Origin: Pteria penguin
Lineage: Eukaryota; Mollusca; Bivalvia; Pterioida; Pteriidae
Direction of reading: 5' to 3'
NCBI GenBank assembly: GCA_035048485.1
Contig: CM068584.1
Location: 67,890,179 to 67,954,178 of the forward strand
DNA length: 64,000 nucleotides
Below, one piece after another: positions 1-11,101 of the stretch. How positions within the stretch are numbered: position 1 is the first letter of the stretch; each line of letters starts with the position of its first letter. The notes under the pieces were generated by a model. That model was not told where the DNA came from, made no database searches, and saw only the letters and a program-made list of their open reading frames with translations. Made by a program: the position numbers and the translations under genes.

Positions 1-135
1 NNNNNNNNNNNNNNNNNNNNNNNNNNNNNNNNNNNNNNNNNNNNNNNNNNNNNNNNNNNNNNNNNNNNNNNNNNNNNNNNNNNNNNNNNNNNNNNNNNNN
101 NNNNNNNNNNNNNNNNNNNNNNNNNNNNNNNNNNN
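1..135. other. Assembly gap (run of N)
   Basis: All 135 bases are N. Satellite sequence begins directly at 136, in the middle of a repeat unit, so the gap probably lies inside or at the edge of the array and the left array boundary is not visible. The true gap size is unknown because it may extend left of the window. Confidence 0.99.
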
Positions 136-1503
136 AAATTTCTCATGTGGTCCTGTGCAGGGTGCGATTCCCAAGAACGCCGTACCATTTCCAGGTCCGT
201 GTAAGCTACACTTATTGTTTTATATTTAATAATGATGTTGGACAACCTTTATTTTGAGTAAATTTTCTTTATTTTGCCGTTATACGTGGAAATAACGTCA
301 AGACCGCACGCGTCAACCGCAAATTTTGTATGTAGCATTTTGCTGACATGCAATCCCAATAAGACTATATGCTTTTTCTGAGGTTCAACATGATGGATAG
401 GGTTTTATAATCAACCGCGCATGTAAAACATGCTTGGAAAGGGCACCGCCGAACGCTTTCTTTACCCTTAAAAGTTGAAATAACATCAAAACCGTGAGTT
501 CAAACCGGAAATTTCTTATGTGGTCCTGTGCAGGGTTCGATTCCCAAGAACGCCGTACCATTTTCAGGTCCGTGTAAGCTACACTTATTGTTTTATATTT
601 AATAATGATGTTGGACAACCTTTATTTTGAGTAAATTTTCTTTATTTTGCCGTTATACGTGGAAATAACGTCAAGACCGCACGCGTCAACCGCAAATTTT
701 GTATGTAGCATTTTGCTGACATGCAATCCCAAGAAGACTATATGCTTTTTCTGAGGTTCAACATGATGGATAGGGTTTTATAATCAACCGCGCATGTAAA
801 ACATGCTTGGAAAGGGCACCGCCGAACGCTTTCTTTACCCTTAAAAGTTGAAATAACATCAAAACCGTGAGTTCAAACCGGAAATTTCTTATGTGGTCCT
901 GTGCAGGGTTCGATTCCCAAGAACGCCATACCATTTCCAGGTCCGTGTAAGCTACACTTATTGTTTTATATTTAATAATGATGTTGGACAACCTTTATTT
1001 TGAGTAAATTTTCTTTATTTTGCCGTTATACGTGGAAATAACGTCAAGACCGCACGCGTCAACCGCAAATTTTGTATGTAGCATTTTGCTGACATGCAAT
1101 CCCAATAAGACTATATGCTTTTTCTGAGGTTCAACATGATGGATAGGGTTTTATAATCAACCGCGCATGTAAAACATGCTTGGAAAGGGCACCGCCGAAC
1201 GCTTTCTTTACCCTTAAAAGTTGAAATAACATCAAAACCGTGAGTTCAAACCGGAAATTTCTTATGTGGTCCTGTGCAGGGTTCGATTCCCAAGAACGCC
1301 ATACCATTTCCAGGTCCGTGTAAGCTACACTTATTGTTTTATATTTAATAATGATGTTGGACAACCTTTATTTTGAGTAAATTTTCTTTATTTTGCCGTT
1401 ATACGTGGAAATAACGTCAAGACCGCACGCGTCAAACGCAAATTTTGTATGTAGCATTTTGCTGACATGCAATCTCAATAAGACTATATGCTTTTTCTGA
1501 GGT
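136..1503. repeat. Left-edge subfamily next to the gap
   Basis: The partial copy 136-384 and the copies starting at 385, 758 and 1131 differ from the core. They read CTTATGTGG (CTCATGTGG in the first) instead of CTTCTGTGG, and the first two carry GCCGTACC instead of GCCATACC. Several have AATAAGAC for AAGAAGAC (T at 360, 1106, 1479). Singletons are 164 (T to G), 1436 (C to A) and 1475 (C to T). Greater divergence here fits proximity to an array edge or to a different sub-array hidden in the gap. Confidence 0.8.
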
Positions 1504-4500
1504 TCAACATGATGGATAGGGTTTTATAATCAACCGCGCATGTAAAACATGCTTGGAAAGGGCACCGCCGAACGCTTTCTTTACCCTTAAAAGTTGAAAT
1601 AACATCAAAACCGTGAGTTCAAACCGGAAATTTCTTCTGTGGTCCTGTGCAGGGTTCGATTCCCAAGAACGCCATACTCTTTCCAGGTCCGTGTAAGCTA
1701 CACTTATTGTTTTATATTTAATAATGATGTTGGACAACCTTTATTTTGAGTAAATTTTCTTTATTTTGCCGTTATACGTGGAAATAACGTCAAGACCGCA
1801 CGCGTCAACCGCAAATTTTGTATGTAGCATTTTGCTGACATGCAATCCCAAGAAGACTATATGCTTTTTCTGAGGTTCAACATGATGGATAGGGTTTTAT
1901 AATCAACCGCGCATGTAAAACATGCTTGGAAAGGGCACCGCCGAACGCTTTCTTTACCCTTAAAAGTTGAAATAACATCAAAACCGTGAGTTCAAACCGG
2001 AAATTTCTTCTGTGGTCCTGTGTAGGGTTCGATTCCCAAGAACGCCATACCATTTCCAGGTCCGTGTAAGCTACACTTATTGTTTTATATTTAATAATGA
2101 TGTTGGACAACCTTTATTTTGAGTAAATTTTCTTTATTTTGCCGTTATACGTGGAAATAACGTCAAGACCGCACGCGTCAACCGCAAATTTTGTATGTAG
2201 CATTTTGCTGACATGCAATCCCAAGAAGACTATATGCTTTTTCTGAGGTTCAACATGATGGATAGGGTTTTATAATCAACCGCGCATGTAAAACATGCTT
2301 GGAAAGGGCACCGCCGAACGCTTTCTTTACCCTTAAAAGTTGAAATAACATCAAAACCGTGATTTCAAACCGATAATTTCTTCTGTGGTCCTGTGCAGGG
2401 TTCGATTCCCAAGAACGCCATACTATTTTCAGGTCCGTGTAAGCTACACTTATTGTTTTATATTTAATAATGATGTTGGACAACCTTTATTTTGAGTAAA
2501 TTTTCTTTATTTTGCCGTTATACGTGGAAATAACGTCAAGACCGCACGCGTCAACCGCAAATTTTGTATGTAGCATTTTGCTGACATGCAATCCCAAGAA
2601 GACTATATGCTTTTTCTGAGGTTCAACATGATGGATAGGGTTTTATAATCAACCGCGCATGTAAAACATGCTTGGAAAGGGCACCGCCGAACGCTTTCTT
2701 TACCCTTAAAAGTTGAAATAACATCAAAACCGTGAGTTCAAACCGGAAATTTCTTCTGTGGTCCTGTGCAGGGTTCGATTCCCAAGAACGCCATACCATT
2801 TCCAGGTCCGTGTAAGCTACACTTATTGTTTTATATTTAATAATGATGTTGGACAACCTTTATTTTGAGTAAATTTTCTTTATTTTGCCGTTATACGTGG
2901 AAATAACGTCAAGACCGCACGCGTCAACCGCAAATTTTGTATGTAGCATTTTGCTGACATGCAATCCCAAGAAGACTATATGCTTTTTCTGAGGTTCAAC
3001 ATGATGGATAGGGTTTTATAATCAACCGCGCATGTAAAACATGCTTGGAAAGGGCACCGCCGAACGCTTTCTTTACCCTTAAAAGTTGAAATAACATCAA
3101 AACCGTGATTTCAAACCGATAATTTCTTCTGTGGTCCTGTGCAGGGTTCGATTCCCAAGAACGCCATACTATTTTCAGGTCCGTGTAAGCTACACTTATT
3201 GTTTTATATTTAATAATGATGTTGGACAACCTTTATTTTGAGTAAATTTTCTTTATTTTGCCGTTATACGTGGAAATAACGTCAAGACCGCACGCGTCAA
3301 CCGCAAATTTTGTATGTAGCATTTTGCTGACATGCAATCCCAATAAGACTATATGCTTTTTCTGAGGTTCAACATGATGGATAGGGTTTTATAATCAACC
3401 GCGCATGTAAAACATGCTTGGAAAGGGCACCGCCGAACGCTTTCTTTACCCTTAAAAGTTGAAATAACATCAAAACCGTGAGTTCAAACCGGAAATTTCT
3501 TCTGTGGTCCTGTGCAGGGTTCGATTCCCAAGAACGCCATACCATTTCCAGGTCCGTGTAAGCTACACTTATTGTTTTATATTTAATAATGATGTTGGAC
3601 AACCTTTATTTTGAGTAAATTTTCTTTATTTTGCCGTTATACGTGGAAATAACGTCAAGACCGCACGCGTCAACCGCAAATTTTGTATGTAGCATTTTGC
3701 TGACATGCAATCCCAAGAAGACTATATGCTTTTTCTGAGGTTCAACATGATGGATAGGGTTTTATAATCAACCGCGCATGTAAAACATGCTTGGAAAGGG
3801 CACCGCCGAACGCTTTCTTTACCCTTAAAAGTTGAAATAACATCAAAACCGTGAGTTCAAACCGGAAATTTCTTCTGTGGTCCTGTGTAGGGTTCGATTC
3901 CCAAGAACGCCATACCATTTCCAGGTCCGTGTAAGCTACACTTATTGTTTTATATTTAATAATGATGTTGGACGACCTTTATTTTGAGTAAATTTTCTTT
4001 ATTTTGCCGTTATACGTGGAAATAACGTCAAGACCGCACGCGTCAACCGCAAATTTTGTATGTAGCATTTTGCTGACATGCAATCCCAAGAAGACTATAT
4101 GCTTTTTCTGAGGTTCAACATGATGGATAGGGTTTTATAATCAACCGCGCATGTAAAACATGCTTGGAAAGGGCACCGCCGAACGCTTTCTTTACCCTTA
4201 AAAGTTGAAATAACATCAAAACCGTGAGTTCAAACCGGAAATTTCTTCTGTGGTCCTGTGTAGGGTTCGATTCCCAAGAACGCCATACCATTTCCAGGTC
4301 CGTGTAAGCTACACTTATTGTTTTATATTTAATAATAATGTTGGACAACCTTTATTTTGAGTAAATTTTCTTAATTTTGCCGTTATACGTGGAAATAACG
4401 TCAAGACCGCACGCGTCAACCGCAAATTTTGTATGTAGCATTTTGCTGACATGCAATCCCAAGAAGACTATATGCTTTTTCTGAGGTTCAACATGATGGA

Positions 4501-7500
4501 TAGGGTTTATAATCAACCGCGCATGTAAAACATGCTTGGAAAGGGCACCGCCGAACGCTTTCTTTACCCTTAAAAGTTGAAATAACATCAAAACCGTGAG
4601 TTCAAACCGGAAATTTCTTCTGTGGTCCTGTGTAGGGTTCGATTCCCAAGAACGCCATACCATTTCCAGGTCCGTGTAAGCTACACTTATTGTTTTATAT
4701 TTAATAATGATGTTGGACAACCTTTATTTTGAGTAAATTTTCTTTATTTTGCCGTTATACGTGGAAATAACGTCAAGACCGCACGCGTCAACCGCAAATT
4801 TTGTATGTAGCATTTTGCTGACATGCAATCCCAAGAAGACTATATGCTTTTTCTGAGGTTCAACATGATGGATAGGGTTTTATAATCAACCGCGCATGTA
4901 AAACATGCTTGGAAAGGGCACCGCCGAACGCTTTCTTTACCCTTAAAAGTTGAAATAACATCAAAACCGTGAGTTCAAACCGGAAATTTCTTCTGTGGTC
5001 CTGTGCAGGGTTCGATTCCCAAGAACGCCATACCATTTCCAGGTCCGTGTAAGCTACACTTATTGTTTTATATTTAATAATGATGTTGGACAACCTTTAT
5101 TTTGAGTAAATTTTCTTTATTTTGCCGTTATACGTGGAAATAACGTCAAGACCGCACGCGTCAACCGCAAATTTTGTATGTAGCATTTTGCTGACATGCA
5201 ATCCCAAGAAGACTATATGCTTTTTCTGAGGTTCAACATGATGGATAGGGTTTTATAATCAACCGCGCATGTAAAACATGCTTGGAAAGGGCACCGCCGA
5301 ACGCTTTCTTTACCCTTAAAAGTTGAAATAACATCAAAACCGTGAGTTCAAACCGGAAATTTCTTCTGTGGTCCTGTGTAGGGTTCGATTCCCAAGAACG
5401 CCATACCATTTCCAGGTCCGTGTAAGCTACACTTATTGTTTTATATTTAATAATGATGTTGGACGACCTTTATTTTGAGTAAATTTTCTTTATTTTGCCG
5501 TTATACGTGGAAATAACGTCAAGACCGCACGCGTCAACCGCAAATTTTGTATGTAGCATTTTGCTGACATGCAATCCCAAGAAGACTATATGCTTTTTCT
5601 GAGGTTCAACATGATGGATAGGGTTTTATAATCAACCGCGCATGTAAAACATGCTTGGAAAGGGCACCGCCGAACGCTTTCTTTACCCTTAAAAGTTGAA
5701 ATAACATCAAAACCGTGAGTTCAAACCGGAAATTTCTTCTGTGGTCCTGTGTAGGGTTCGATTCCCAAGAACGCCATACCATTTCCAGGTCCGTGTAAGC
5801 TACACTTATTGTTTTATATTTAATAATGATGTTGGACAACCTTTATTTTGAGTAAATTTTCTTTATTTTGCCGTTATACGTGGAAATAACGTCAAGACCG
5901 CACGCGTCAACCGCAAATTTTGTATGTAGCATTTTGCTGACATGCAATCCCAAGAAGACTATATGCTTTTTCTGAGGTTCAACATGATGGATAGGGTTTT
6001 ATAATCAACCGCGCATGTAAAACATGCTTGGAAAGGGCACCGCCGAACGCTTTCTTTACCCTTAAAAGTTGAAATAACATCAAAACCGTGATTTCAAACC
6101 GATAATTTCTTCTGTGGTCCTGTGCAGGGTTCGATTCCCAAGAACGCCATACTATTTTCAGGTCCGTGTAAGCTACACTTATTGTTTTATATTTAATAAT
6201 GATGTTGGACAACCTTTATTTTGAGTAAATTTTCTTTATTTTGCCGTTATACGTGGAAATAACGTCAAGACCGCACGCGTCAACCGCAAATTTTGTATGT
6301 AGCATTTTGCTGACATGCAATCCCAAGAAGACTATATGCTTTTTCTGAGGTTCAACATGATGGATAGGGTTTTATAATCAACCGCGCATGTAAAACATGC
6401 TTGGAAAGGGCACCGCCGAACGCTTTCTTTACCCTTAAAAGTTGAAATAACATCAAAACCGTGAGTTCAAACCGGAAATTTCTTCTGTGGTCCTGTGCAG
6501 GGTTCGATTCCCAAGAACGCCATACTCTTTCCAGGTCCGTGTAAGCTACACTTATTGTTTTATATTTAATAATGATGTTGGACAACCTTTATTTTGAGTA
6601 AATTTTCTTTATTTTGCCGTTATACGTGGAAATAACGTCAAGACCGCACGCGTCAACCGCAAATTTTGTATGTAGCATTTTGCTGACATGCAATCCCAAG
6701 AAGACTATATGCTTTTTCTGAGGTTCAACATGATGGATAGGGTTTTATAATCAACCGCGCATGTAAAACATGCTTGGAAAGGGCACCGCCGAACGCTTTC
6801 TTTACCCTTAAAAGTTGAAATAACATCAAAACCGTGAGTTCAAACCGGAAATTTCTTCTGTGGTCCTGTGTAGGGTTCGATTCCCAAGAACGCCATACCA
6901 TTTCCAGGTCCGTGTAAGCTACACTTATTGTTTTATATTTAATAATGATGTTGGACGACCTTTATTTTGAGTAAATTTTCTTTATTTTGCCGTTATACGT
7001 GGAAATAACGTCAAGACCGCACGCGTCAACCGCAAATTTTGTATGTAGCATTTTGCTGACATGCAATCCCAAGAAGACTATATGCTTTTTCTGAGGTTCA
7101 ACATGATGGATAGGGTTTTATAATCAACCGCGCATGTAAAACATGCTTGGAAAGGGCACCGCCGAACGCTTTCTTTACCCTTAAAAGTTGAAATAACATC
7201 AAAACCGTGAGTTCAAACCGGAAATTTCTTCTGTGGTCCTGTGTAGGGTTCGATTCCCAAGAACGCCATACCATTTCCAGGTCCGTGTAAGCTACACTTA
7301 TTGTTTTATATTTAATAATGATGTTGGACAACCTTTATTTTGAGTAAATTTTCTTTATTTTGCCGTTATACGTGGAAATAACGTCAAGACCGCACGCGTC
7401 AACCGCAAATTTTGTATGTAGCATTTTGCTGACATGCAATCCCAAGAAGACTATATGCTTTTTCTGAGGTTCAACATGATGGATAGGGTTTTATAATCAA

Positions 7501-10500
7501 CCGCGCATGTAAAACATGCTTGGAAAGGGCACCGCCGAACGCTTTCTTTACCCTTAAAAGTTGAAATAACATCAAAACCGTGAGTTCAAACCGATAATTT
7601 CTTCTGTGGTCCTGTGCAGGGTTCGATTCCCAAGAACGCCATACTATTTTCAGGTCCGTGTAAGCTACACTTATTGTTTTATATTTAATAATGATGTTGG
7701 ACAACCTTTATTTTGAGTAAATTTTCTTTATTTTGCCGTTATACGTGGAAATAACGTCAAGACCGCACGCGTCAACCGCAAATTTTGTATGTAGCATTTT
7801 GCTGACATGCAATCCCAAGAAGACTATATGCTTTTTCTGAGGTTCAACATGATGGATAGGGTTTTATAATCAACCGCGCATGTAAAACATGCTTGGAAAG
7901 GGCACCGCCGAACGCTTTCTTTACCCTTAAAAGTTGAAATAACATCAAAACCGTGAGTTCAAACCGGAAATTTCTTCTGTGGTCCTGTGTAGGGTTCGAT
8001 TCCCAAGAACGCCATACCATTTCCAGGTCCGTGTAAGCTACACTTATTGTTTTATATTTAATAATGATGTTGGACAACCTTTATTTTGAGTAAATTTTCT
8101 TTATTTTGCCGTTATACGTGGAAATAACGTCAAGACCGCACGCGTCAACCGCAAATTTTGTATGTAGCATTTTGCTGACATGCAATCCCAAGAAGACTAT
8201 ATGCTTTTTCTGAGGTTCAACATGATGGATAGGGTTTTATAATCAACCGCGCATGTAAAACATGCTTGGAAAGGGCACCGCCGAACGCTTTCTTTACCCT
8301 TAAAAGTTGAAATAACATCAAAACCGTGAGTTCAAACCGGAAATTTCTTCTGTGGTCCTGTGCAGGGTTCGATTCCCAAGAACGCCATACTCTTTCCAGG
8401 TCCGTGTAAGCTACACTTATTGTTTTATATTTAATAATGATGTTGGACAACCTTTATTTTGAGTAAATTTTCTTTATTTTGCCGTTATACGTGGAAATAA
8501 CGTCAAGACCGCACGCGTCAACCGCAAATTTTGTATGTAGCATTTTGCTGACATGCAATCCCAAGAAGACTATATGCTTTTTCTGAGGTTCAACATGATG
8601 GATAGGGTTTTATAATCAACCGCGCATGTAAAACATGCTTGGAAAGGGCACCGCCGAACGCTTTCTTTACCCTTAAAAGTTGAAATAACATCAAAACCGT
8701 GAGTTCAAACCGGAAATTTCTTCTGTGGTCCTGTGTAGGGTTCGATTCCCAAGAACGCCATACCATTTCCAGGTCCGTGTAAGCTACACTTATTGTTTTA
8801 TATTTAATAATGATGTTGGACAACCTTTATTTTGAGTAAATTTTCTTTATTTTGCCGTTATACGTGGAAATAACGTCAAGACCGCACGCGTCAACCGCAA
8901 ATTTTGTATGTAGCATTTTGCTGACATGCAATCCCAAGAAGACTATATGCTTTTTCTGAGGTTCAACATGATGGATAGGGTTTTATAATCAACCGCGCAT
9001 GTAAAACATGCTTGGAAAGGGCACCGCCGAACGCTTTCTTTACCCTTAAAAGTTGAAATAACATCAAAACCGTGAGTTCAAACCGGAAATTTCTTCTGTG
9101 GTCCTGTGTAGGGTTCGATTCCCAAGAACGCCATACCATTTCCAGGTCCGTGTAAGCTACACTTATTGTTTTATATTTAATAATGATGTTGGACGACCTT
9201 TATTTTGAGTAAATTTTCTTTATTTTGCCGTTATACGTGGAAATAACGTCAAGACCGCACGCGTCAACCGCAAATTTTGTATGTAGCATTTTGCTGACAT
9301 GCAATCCCAAGAAGACTATATGCTTTTTCTGAGGTTCAACATGATGGATAGGGTTTTATAATCAACCGCGCATGTAAAACATGCTTGGAAAGGGCACCGC
9401 CGAACGCTTTCTTTACCCTTAAAAGTTGAAATAACATCAAAACCGTGAGTTCAAACCGGAAATTTCTTCTGTGGTCCTGTGTAGGGTTCGATTCCCAAGA
9501 ACGCCATACCATTTCCAGGTCCGTGTAAGCTACACTTATTGTTTTATATTTAATAATGATGTTGGACAACCTTTATTTTGAGTAAATTTTCTTTATTTTG
9601 CCGTTATACGTGGAAATAACGTCAAGACCGCACGCGTCAACCGCAAATTTTGTATGTAGCATTTTGCTGACATGCAATCCCAAGAAGACTATATGCTTTT
9701 TCTGAGGTTCAACATGATGGATAGGGTTTTATAATCAACCGCGCATGTAAAACATGCTTGGAAAGGGCACCGCCGAACGCTTTCTTTACCCTTAAAAGTT
9801 GAAATAACATCAAAACCGTGATTTCAAACCGATAATTTCTTCTGTGGTCCTGTGCAGGGTTCGATTCCCAAGAACGCCATACTATTTTCAGGTCCGTGTA
9901 AGCTACACTTATTGTTTTATATTTAATAATGATGTTGGACAACCTTTATTTTGAGTAAATTTTCTTTATTTTGCCGTTATACGTGGAAATAACGTCAAGA
10001 CCGCACGCGTCAACCGCAAATTTTGTATGTAGCATTTTGCTGACATGCAATCCCAAGAAGACTATATGCTTTTTCTGAGGTTCAACATGATGGATAGGGT
10101 TTTATAATCAACCGCGCATGTAAAACATGCTTGGAAAGGGCACCGCCGAACGCTTTCTTTACCCTTAAAAGTTGAAATAACATCAAAACCGTGAGTTCAA
10201 ACCGGAAATTTCTTCTGTGGTCCTGTGTAGGGTTCGATTCCCAAGAACGCCATACCATTTCCAGGTCCGTGTAAGCTACACTTATTGTTTTATATTTAAT
10301 AATGATGTTGGACGACCTTTATTTTGAGTAAATTTTCTTTATTTTGCCGTTATACGTGGAAATAACGTCAAGACCGCACGCGTCAACCGCAAATTTTGTA
10401 TGTAGCATTTTGCTGACATGCAATCCCAAGAAGACTATATGCTTTTTCTGAGGTTCAACATGATGGATAGGGTTTTATAATCAACCGCGCATGTAAAACA

Positions 10501-10827
10501 TGCTTGGAAAGGGCACCGCCGAACGCTTTCTTTACCCTTAAAAGTTGAAATAACATCAAAACCGTGAGTTCAAACCGGAAATTTCTTCTGTGGTCCTGTG
10601 TAGGGTTCGATTCCCAAGAACGCCATACCATTTCCAGGTCCGTGTAAGCTACACTTATTGTTTTATATTTAATAATGATGTTGGACGACCTTTATTTTGA
10701 GTAAATTTTCTTTATTTTGCCGTTATACGTGGAAATAACGTCAAGACCGCACGCGTCAACCGCAAATTTTGTATGTAGCATTTTGCTGACATGCAATCCC
10801 AAGAAGACTATATGCTTTTTCTGAGGT
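1504..10827. repeat. Left mixed zone of interleaved subtypes
   Basis: Consecutive copies change subtype. R (TACTCTTTCC) starts at 1504, 6352 and 8217. K (GATTTC, CCGATAA, CAGG, TACTATTTTC) starts at 2250, 2996, 5979 and 9709. 7471 is K-like but keeps GAGTTC. C at the CAGG/TAGG site with a T-like remainder (type A) starts at 2623, 3369 and 4860. G (GACGACC for GACAACC) starts at 3742, 5233, 6725, 8963, 10082 and 10455. The rest are T (1877, 4115, 4488, 5606, 7098, 7844, 8590, 9336). Confidence 0.8.
4337..4508. repeat. Copy segment with the only 1-bp length change, plus two linked substitutions
   Basis: Here 4337 is A (usually G), 4373 is A (usually T), and the run GGGTTTTATA near 4506 has lost one T. 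This is the single net length change I can detect in about 170 copies. It shifts all later copy starts by one base and, on the minus strand, extends the chance open frame to 122 codons (4352-4720). The same two substitutions recur exactly 114 units away at 46858 and 46894. Confidence 0.85.
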
Positions 10828-10974
10828 TCAACATGATGGATAGGGTTTTATAATCAACCGCGCATGTAAAACATGCTTGGAAAGGGCACCGCCGAACGCT
10901 TTCTTTACCCTTAAAAGTTGAAATAACATCAAAACCGTGAGTTCAAACCGGAAATTTCTTCTGTGGTCCTGTGT

Positions 10975-10997
10975 AGGGTTCGATTCCCAAGAACGCC
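10975..10997. other. 23-bp invariant island inside the variable interval (reference copy)
   Basis: The island runs from the AGGG before the B box to the AACGCC after it. The base just left (10974, C or T) and the base just right (10998, A or G), as well as 11002-11007, are recurrently polymorphic among copies, yet the island itself reads the same in essentially every copy. Exceptions seen are 164 (T to G, leftmost partial copy) and 46799 (G to C, diverged patch). This is the pattern expected of a bound or constrained site, but the array is young enough that chance is possible. Confidence 0.6.
10977..10987 (+). promoter_or_regulatory. tRNA-type Pol III B-box match, one per monomer (reference copy)
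   Basis: GGTTCGATTCC matches the B-box consensus GGTTCGANTCC, the TFIIIC-binding internal control element of tRNA genes. It recurs every 373 bp; the one altered copy I saw is the leftmost, where position 164 is G instead of T. The flanking sequence can form only a 3-bp stem (GGG/CCC) around a 7-nt TTCGATT loop. I see no convincing A box within the usual 30-60 bp upstream, so a complete tRNA-like promoter is not supported. It may be a solitary TFIIIC site, a relic of a tRNA-derived element, or chance. Confidence 0.5.
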
Positions 10998-11033
10998 ATA
11001 CCATTTCCAGGTCCGTGTAAGCTACACTTATTG

Positions 11034-11092
11034 TTTTATATTTAATAATGATGTTGGACAACCTTTATTTTGAGTAAATTTTCTTTATTTTG
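11034..11092. other. AT-rich segment with spaced T-tracts and a 10-bp direct repeat (reference copy)
   Basis: CTTTATTTTG occurs twice, at 11063-11072 and 11083-11092, offset by 20 bp. Runs of four T lie at 11034, 11068, 11079 and 11088, so the last three are spaced 9 to 11 bp, near one helical turn. Phased A/T-tracts are known to bend DNA, so mild intrinsic curvature is likely. The TTTT run at 11034, about 47 bp after the B box, could also stop Pol III if anything were transcribed. Confidence 0.45.
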
Positions 11093-11101
11093 CCGTTATA
11101 C

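Larger units (their letters stand above)
10941..11060. other. Variable interval of the monomer (reference copy)
   Basis: Nearly all subtype-defining differences map here. 10941 is G or T. 10948-10952 reads CCGGA, CCGAT or TCCAA. 10961 is C or A, 10974 is T or C, and 10998 is A or G. 11002-11007 reads CATTTC (T), TCTTTC (R), TATTTT (K), CATTTA (X) or CATTCC. 11050 is G or A, 11056 is G or A, and 11060 is A or G. Outside the interval the only recurrent variant I found corresponds to G or T in CCCAAGAAG (T at 360, 1106, 1479 and 3344). Confidence 0.8.
10917..11101. repeat. Half-unit A of the cryptic dimer (185 bp)
   Basis: The first 124 bp (10917-11040) align without gaps to 11102-11225, about 71 of 124 positions by hand count. 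The best anchors are GAAATAAC at 10920, CCG.AAATT near 10949, CCCAAGAA near 10986 and GTTTTATA at 11033. The offset between the halves is a constant 185 bp across the block. This half carries the B box and nearly all recurrent variable sites. Its tail holds the T-tracts. Confidence 0.85.

Noticed and set aside
10905..10998. A tRNA gene or pseudogene around the B box
   Set aside because: Only the T-loop-like TTCGATT with a 3-bp GGG/CCC stem is present. The required 7-bp acceptor stem, D arm, anticodon arm and A box cannot be found. TGGTCCTGTGCAGG upstream is a poor A-box match.
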